From positions 155,958 to 219,957 of the forward strand of contig JADJJK010000008.1 of the NCBI GenBank assembly GCA_016706545.1: 64,000 nt of DNA. Direction: 5' to 3'. Source of the DNA: Myxococcales bacterium. Its GTDB lineage: Bacteria > Myxococcota_A > Polyangia > Haliangiales > Haliangiaceae. This document shows positions 59,554 to 64,000 of this stretch, in pieces. Within the stretch, counting starts at the first letter, position 1, and every line of letters begins with the position of its first letter. The position numbers and the translations under genes were made by a program. The notes under the pieces are model-generated. The model ran no database searches. It worked only from the letters and a program-made list of their open reading frames with translations, and had not been told where the DNA came from.

Positions 59554-59650
59554 GGGGTCCTCAGCGGGCCAAGGTGGCCAAAGTCGCCAGCGGGAGAGTC
59601 GCGGGGTGGCGCGTGCGCCCTTCGGGGGCAACGGCAAGCGCCCAGATGGG

Positions 59651-60808
59651 CTATTCGGTCCTGGTGGGCTGCCAGCTCATCCAGTAGTCAGGCAGCTCGA
59701 GCGCGGTGGCCGGGGCGCAGATGTCCAGCGGCCGGCGGGTGTCGATCATCACCGCCACCTCTTCGGTGCGCTGGGCGGCTGGCGCGCGCTGCGCGGCGCG
59801 GGCCTGCGGGCCGTGGTGGATGCCCTGCGGGTGGAAGGTGAGCATGCCAGGGCGGATGCCGTCGCGGCTGAAGAACTCGCCCGCGTGATAGAACAGCACC
59901 TCGTCGTAGTCGATGTTGGAGTGATAGAACGGCACCTTGAGCGCGCGCGGATCGCCGTTCTCCAGCGGGCGCGGCGCGAAGGTGCAGATCGCCACGCCCG
60001 GCGCGACGAAGGTGGTGTGGGCGGACGGCGGCAGGTGATAGCGGTCGCTCATGACCGGGCGGATGTCGCGCACGTTGAGCTGCCACACGGTCAGCGTGCC
60101 CTTCCACCCCACCACGTCCAGCGGGCAGTGCGGATAGAACACGGAGGTCAGCGTGCCCTGGCGCTGGATCACCACGCGCCACTCCGCGGCGTGGCCGTGC
60201 TTGCCGCGCTCGCCGTGGCCCCCCGGCTCCACCGGCGTGGCCGCCAACGTCGAGCCCTCACCGGGGGTGGGGACCTTGAGCATCGCCGGGTCAAACAGCG
60301 CGTGCTGCCCGAGCATGCCGCGGTCCGGCACCGCCAGCTCACCAGCGGTCTCGACCACCAGCAGGTGGGTCTCGCTGCTGGGCGCCAGCCGGTACAGGGT
60401 GCCGCGCGGGATCACCAGATAGTCGCCGGGCTCGTACGCCAGCGGGCCAAAGTCCGTCTCCAGGCGGCCAGCGCCGCTGTGGACAAAGAGCAGCTCGTCG
60501 CCGTCGGCGTTGCGGAAGAAGTACGGCATGGGCTCGCGCAGCGCCGCCGCGTACAGCTTGCAGTCGGCGTTGGCCAGGAGCGCGACGCGGCCGCCCAGGT
60601 AGTCGCCGGGCGCGGTGGCGTCCACCTGGTAGAGGCGCGGGCGCAGCGGGCCCTCGATGCGGGTCCAGGCGACTGGCGGGTGCTCCCGGTAGAGGTGGGC
60701 GTAGCGCCCGAAAAAGCCGTTGCGCGCGTACTCTTCCTCGACCGTCCCTTCGGGAAGGGCGACGTGCGCCTGCATGGCGACGCGCCCGCGAACGTGGGGG
60801 ATGTCCAT
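59651..60808 (-). CDS. hmgA: Homogentisate 1,2-dioxygenase (short bacterial form)
   Basis: 385 residues from ATG 60808. Two cupin domains are present. Candidate iron ligands are His296 and Glu303 (YHSNIDYDEVLFY) and His332 (GIHHGPQ), as in the roughly 385-residue bacterial branch. It opens homogentisate to maleylacetoacetate. The maleylacetoacetate isomerase and fumarylacetoacetase genes are not in the window. It is the first gene of the aromatic operon, divergent from a LysR regulator 66 bases away, which probably controls it. Confidence 0.92.
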   Translation of the reverse strand: MDIPHVRGRVAMQAHVALPEGTVEEEYARNGFFGRYAHLYREHPPVAWTRIEGPLRPRLYQVDATAPGDYLGGRVALLANADCKLYAAALREPMPYFFRNADGDELLFVHSGAGRLETDFGPLAYEPGDYLVIPRGTLYRLAPSSETHLLVVETAGELAVPDRGMLGQHALFDPAMLKVPTPGEGSTLAATPVEPGGHGERGKHGHAAEWRVVIQRQGTLTSVFYPHCPLDVVGWKGTLTVWQLNVRDIRPVMSDRYHLPPSAHTTFVAPGVAICTFAPRPLENGDPRALKVPFYHSNIDYDEVLFYHAGEFFSRDGIRPGMLTFHPQGIHHGPQARAAQRAPAAQRTEEVAVMIDTRRPLDICAPATALELPDYWMSWQPTRTE

Positions 60809-60874
60809 GCCGGCATGGTGGGGCAGCCCTCTGTGTGGAAAAAGAACTATGTTTTGTCTAAGATTGTGCATCGC
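60809..60874. promoter_or_regulatory. Divergent promoter/operator between hmgA and the LysR gene
   Basis: 66 bases with a local AT-rich core (60838-60866, including aaagaactatgttttgtcta), expected to hold both promoters and the LysR site. I cannot identify one unambiguous T-N11-A box by eye. Confidence 0.5.
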
Positions 60875-61756
60875 ATGAACAGTCTTGGCATCACGCTGGA
60901 GCAGGCGCGGGCGCTGGCCGCGGTGGAGCGGGCCGGCACCTTCGCGGCGGCGGCGACGGCGCTGCGGCGCGGCCACACCTCGGTGCTGTACCTGATCCGG
61001 ACCCTGGAGGATCTGCTGGGCTTTCCGGTGCTGGACCGGTCCGGCTACCGGACGAAGCTGACGCCGCACGGGCGCCGGGTGCTGGAGGGCTGTCGCGCCC
61101 TCCTGGCCGCGGAGGCGGAGCTGTCCGCGGCCATCGGCGAGCTGCGCGCCGGCTGGGAGCCCACCCTTGGCGTGGTGTTCGACGGCATCGTGCCCATCGA
61201 GCCGCTGCTGCACGCGGTGGGCAGGCTGGTGACCGAGCGCGCGCCCACCCGGATCGATGTGCGCGCCGAGTTCTTGTCCGGCGTGGAGGCGGCGTTCGAG
61301 GGCGGCGGGGCGGATCTGATGATCGCGGTGCTGCCGCCGCGGCAGCCCGGGCTGACCGTGGTGGAGCTGCCGCCGCTGCGCGCCAAGCTGGTGGCGCGCG
61401 ACGATCACCCGCTGGCGCGCGGCCGGCACGACGAGCGCGGGCTGCGCCGCCACGTGCTCCTGACGGTGCGCGGCTCCGATCCGCGGCTCGAGCTGTCGAC
61501 CTCCGGCATCGAGGCGCAGTCCACCGTGCTGCTCAACGACTTCTCGTCCAAGCGCGCGGCCATCCTCGCGGGCATCGGCTATGGCTGGCTGCCCGAGTCG
61601 ATGATCGGCGCCGAGCTGGCGGCGCGCAGGCTACGGCCGCTGCGCTGGAGCCGGACCTCGAGCCACGTGTTTCACCCACGGCTCTACCACCGCGGCAAGC
61701 CTGGGCCAGCGGCGCGGCAGCTCATCGCGTCGCTGACCACGGCGGGGCTGCGATGA
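60875..61756 (+). CDS. LysR-type transcriptional regulator
   Basis: 293 residues from ATG 60875 (a GTG at 60866 is possible). The winged helix-turn-helix is ALAAVERAGTFAAAATALRR, then GHTSVLYLIRTLEDLLGFPV, followed by the linker helix and a two-lobe effector domain (LGVVFDGIVPIEPLLHAVGR, VLLTVRGSDPRLEL, RAAILAGIGYGWLPESMI). The divergent arrangement with hmgA suggests it controls the tyrosine/tryptophan catabolic genes, with an aromatic intermediate such as homogentisate or hydroxyphenylpyruvate as inducer (inference). Confidence 0.92.
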   Translation: MNSLGITLEQARALAAVERAGTFAAAATALRRGHTSVLYLIRTLEDLLGFPVLDRSGYRTKLTPHGRRVLEGCRALLAAEAELSAAIGELRAGWEPTLGVVFDGIVPIEPLLHAVGRLVTERAPTRIDVRAEFLSGVEAAFEGGGADLMIAVLPPRQPGLTVVELPPLRAKLVARDDHPLARGRHDERGLRRHVLLTVRGSDPRLELSTSGIEAQSTVLLNDFSSKRAAILAGIGYGWLPESMIGAELAARRLRPLRWSRTSSHVFHPRLYHRGKPGPAARQLIASLTTAGLR

Positions 61757-61795
61757 GCTACGGGTAGCGGAGACGGCGTGGCGGCCGGAGAGGCC

Positions 61796-61821
61796 GGATG
61801 AGATTGGATGAGATTGGATGA
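61796..61821. repeat. 10-bp direct repeat ggatgagatt, 2.5 copies
   Basis: Short tandem repeat 40 bases after the LysR stop, inside the 203-base gap before the amidase gene. A small stem (cggcc-ggaga-ggccg) overlaps its left edge near 61784-61798 and might terminate the LysR transcript. Confidence 0.7.
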
Positions 61822-61959
61822 ACCCCGGGCTGCCCGGTCGGCCCTGGCGAGCTGGGCAGGGTGGTGCCAGTTGGGCAGCGGCTCGCGGCGCGGAGCGCTG
61901 TACTTGGTCACGCTTGGGCCGGCGCGCGCCTGGCACAGGTCCTGCTCTGCACCAGTGGC

Positions 61960-63599
61960 ATGACGCGAATCGTGATCGATGCAGGACATGGCGGGGAAGC
62001 AAACCTTGGCAAGTCCACCGCCTGGGGCTCGCGTGGGCCAGCGGGCACGTTGGAGAAGGACGTCACCTTGGAGGTCGCGCGTCAGGTGGTGGCCAGGCTC
62101 GGAGGTCTGGGCAGCTTGACCCGCAACGGCGACCACAACCTGTCGCTGCGTCAGCGCGCCGCGCAAGCCGCTGGCGCCAGCGTGTTCGTGTCGCTGCACG
62201 CCAACAGCGGGCCCGCTGGCCGCGGCGGGCCGGAGACCTTCGTGCATCCTTCGGCCGGCTCCTCATCCCGGGCGCTGGCCCACCACATCCAGCAGGCGCT
62301 CTTGGGGCACAGCGGCTACGGCGGCCAGGGGGCGCCGGTGGCGGCGGAGCTTGCGCTGCTGTCGCCGGAGGTGCTGGGGGCTGGCACCGCGGCGTGTCTG
62401 GTGGAGCTCGACTACCTCTCGCACGAACAGGGTGAGGCGCGCCTGCGGGATCCTGGGCAGCGGGCGGCGCTGGGGGCCGCCATCGCTGGCGCGATCCGTC
62501 ATCACCTGGGCCAGGGCGCGGTGGCGCGGCCGATGTCGGAGGGCGAGAGCTTCGACGTGCGCTACTTCGTGCCGCTCATCGCGCAGCCCACCGGGATGTC
62601 TTGCTGGGCGGCCAGCGCGGCGATGCTGGTGTCCTGGCGAGAACAGATGTCGCGGGTCGACGCTGCCGAGGTGGCGCGGGGCGCGGGGGTGTGGGCAGCG
62701 TACAAGGACGGGCTCAACCCCGCGAGCGTGGGCGCGGTGGCCACGGCCTGGGGGCTCACCGCCGAGGCGCCGCAGTGCTACACCGTGGAGGGGCTCCGCC
62801 AGCTCCTCGAGACGCGCGGCCCGCTGTGGATCGGCGCGGCGGTGCCCTCGCTGCACGTGGTGGTGGTCTCCGGCATCTTCGGCGACGGCACGCCCGATGG
62901 CACGCGCGTCCACGTGGTGGATCCGTGGCCGGTGGGCCAGGGCGCCGAGGAGGACTGGACGTTCCGCCGGCTGATGTCCGTGTACGAGGCGGCGGCGTCG
63001 GTGCCCTCGGTCAACATCCAGATCCTCCACAACGGTGGCCGCGGCCCGGTGATGCGGCTGGGGCGACCGCTGGCGCAGGCCACCGGCTGGCTCGACGATC
63101 TGGTGGACGTGATCACCGATGCGGTGGATCCCATCGCCAACATCTTTCACCGCGTGGTGGACACCAACAAGCTGGTGGCCACGTCGTACACACCGCCCGC
63201 GCACTACTACGACAAGGTTCGCGCGTACGCCGCCGCGAACCCGGACGATGGCGCGTGGCTGCTGCGCGGGCTCAACCGAGATCCGCGGTTCTGGCGCGGC
63301 GGCTGGATCCTCGACCTGCAGACTGGCGCCTCGGCGATGACGCTCGATCGCGATGTGTTCTTCCGCGACAGCCTCTCGAACGTCACGTTCGCCCACGAGC
63401 TGGTCCACGTGGCGCAGTACGGGATTCTCGGGCCGACCAACTTCCTCATCAGCTACTTTGGGCTCAGCGCCGCCACCATCGCCTGGCGGCTGGTGCGCGG
63501 ACAGCCCATCAACGTCATGGAGAGCAGCAGTTCCCGCACGAGACCCAGGCCTACGACATCGGCCGGCGCTTCGCGACCTGGCTCGCCGCCAACCCGTAG
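61960..63599 (+). CDS. Three-domain hydrolase: N-acetylmuramoyl-L-alanine amidase, papain-like peptidase, HELVH metallopeptidase-like; frame break near 63521
   Basis: From ATG 61960 one frame runs open to the window end, but the natural finish (EQQFPHETQAYDIGRRFATW, stop 63599) is in another frame, so one base is missing near 63521. Residues 1-185 are an Amidase_3 domain with zinc ligands His10 (DAGHGG), Glu32 and His80 (SLHANS) and catalytic-type Glu149 (CLVELDYLSH). Residues about 200-340 are papain/AvrRpt2-like: Cys in PTGMSCWAASAAML, His in SLHVVVVSG, Asp in HVVDPW. The last domain has HELVHVAQYG, the DUF4157-type zinc motif. There is no signal peptide, so export may use a contractile or type VI-like route, or release by lysis. 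A peptidoglycan-attacking toxin or lytic enzyme is inferred. Confidence 0.82.
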
Positions 63600-63688
63600 C
63601 CGCGGCGCTGACGCACGGGGCCGGCGGCATCGGTCGCTCCGGCAGATTCTGCCGCGTGGGCGCGCGGCGCCCTGCTACGATCTCCTGG

Positions 63689-64000
63689 ATGACAGTGACG
63701 GAAGAGCAAGCTGGCAGGGCCTTGTGCTGCCTCGTGGTGTCCGCGCTGGCCGCGGTCGGGTGTGGCCCCAGTCGACCGCCAGCCGCGGCGACGGGCGCTG
63801 CGACGGAGCGGCCTATCCGAGCGCAGGCGCCGAGCCCGCCGGTCGTGCCGCAAGCGCCGGCGTGTCCGGCGGCGCCCGCGTTGTCGCCGGAGGTCCCGAC
63901 CGCGGCGATGGGCTCCGGGGGCAAGTGTCCGGCGGGGGCGTGCCCGGCGCCGTCGGAGTGTCGCTGCGATGCCGCCGGCCGGGTGACCTCGCTCTTGCAC
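63689..64000 (+). CDS. Putative lipoprotein, 3' end cut off by window
   Basis: From ATG 63689 the frame is open to the window edge (104 codons). The start MTVTEEQAGRALCCLVVSAL is followed by AAVGC, a lipobox-like signal with Cys25. The rest is Pro/Ala-rich, typical of a disordered linker, then Cys-containing segments (GKCPAGACPAPSECRCDA) that could be disulfide-bonded. No family is recognisable from this fragment. Confidence 0.65.
   Translation, partial: MTVTEEQAGRALCCLVVSALAAVGCGPSRPPAAATGAATERPIRAQAPSPPVVPQAPACPAAPALSPEVPTAAMGSGGKCPAGACPAPSECRCDAAGRVTSLLH

Noticed and set aside
59552..60874. Long in-frame extension upstream of the LysR gene
   Set aside because: It runs antisense through hmgA and has no domain; the helix-turn-helix begins right after ATG 60875.

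Overview
The window looks like a chromosomal segment of a myxobacterium (Myxococcota). The DNA is very GC-rich, and it encodes MopE-type Cys-rich proteins with repeats such as CDGLDNDCDGLTDEG, MYXO-CTERM-like C-terminal anchors (Gly/Cys, hydrophobic stretch, Arg cluster), two Ser/Thr-kinase-fold proteins, a PilZ protein and many lipoproteins and TonB receptors. I saw no rRNA, tRNA, integrase, transposase or CRISPR array. The exact order cannot be settled by reading.

Left third (1-26.8 kb, almost all + strand): the end of a Uup-type ABC-F ATPase and a coupled PilZ protein; a small DUF3060-like protein on the - strand; a methylsuccinyl-CoA-dehydrogenase-like enzyme; a coupled pair of secreted MopE-like proteins, one with a von Willebrand A domain and one a lipoprotein with a split formylglycine-generating-enzyme fold; a DTW-domain tRNA-modification protein; and a GYF-AIM24 fusion. 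Then comes a tightly overlapping run: HAMP/SpoIIE phosphatase (frameshifted in a repeat), TonB-dependent receptor, TPR protein and PhnD-like binding protein. A triple-FKBP lipoprotein, an overlapping sugar-kinase-like phosphotransferase and a large secreted zinc protease follow.

Middle (26.9-46 kb, mixed strands): EF-hand protein; pseudokinase-receiver fusion overlapping an AlkA-like glycosylase; an EF-G of the AHIDSGKTT type; a zinc-finger/Ser-Thr kinase; an acyltransferase; a TonB receptor with a carboxypeptidase-regulatory-like N-terminus; a NACHT ATPase with about 42 pentapeptide repeats (NLR-like, frameshifted); and a four-gene operon of exported heme-motif and Tat-exported proteins ending in a good intrinsic terminator.

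The most interesting block is 46.6-53.9 kb (- strand): a 79-residue peptide ending in five Asn, Ile-Asn-Ile and Lys-Lys-Leu-Ala, then a B12-binding-type radical SAM enzyme, a periplasmic adaptor, an ABC ATPase and two FtsX/MacB permeases, all tightly spaced behind an AT-rich leader. It has the parts list of a ribosomally made, radical-SAM-modified and exported peptide (darobactin-like layout), but I do not recognise the peptide.

Right end (54-64 kb): a GNAT/MerB-like fusion, then tryptophanase, BoxB, 4-hydroxyphenylpyruvate dioxygenase and homogentisate dioxygenase in one direction with a divergent LysR regulator. This is an aromatic amino acid catabolism cluster with an unexpected lone BoxB. 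It is followed by a three-domain enzyme (amidase, papain-like peptidase, HELVH metallopeptidase-like) and the start of a lipoprotein gene.

Four genes contain single-base-type frame breaks (near 13760, 40485, 41727-41893 and 63521). Sequence error is therefore a live alternative wherever I report a broken gene.
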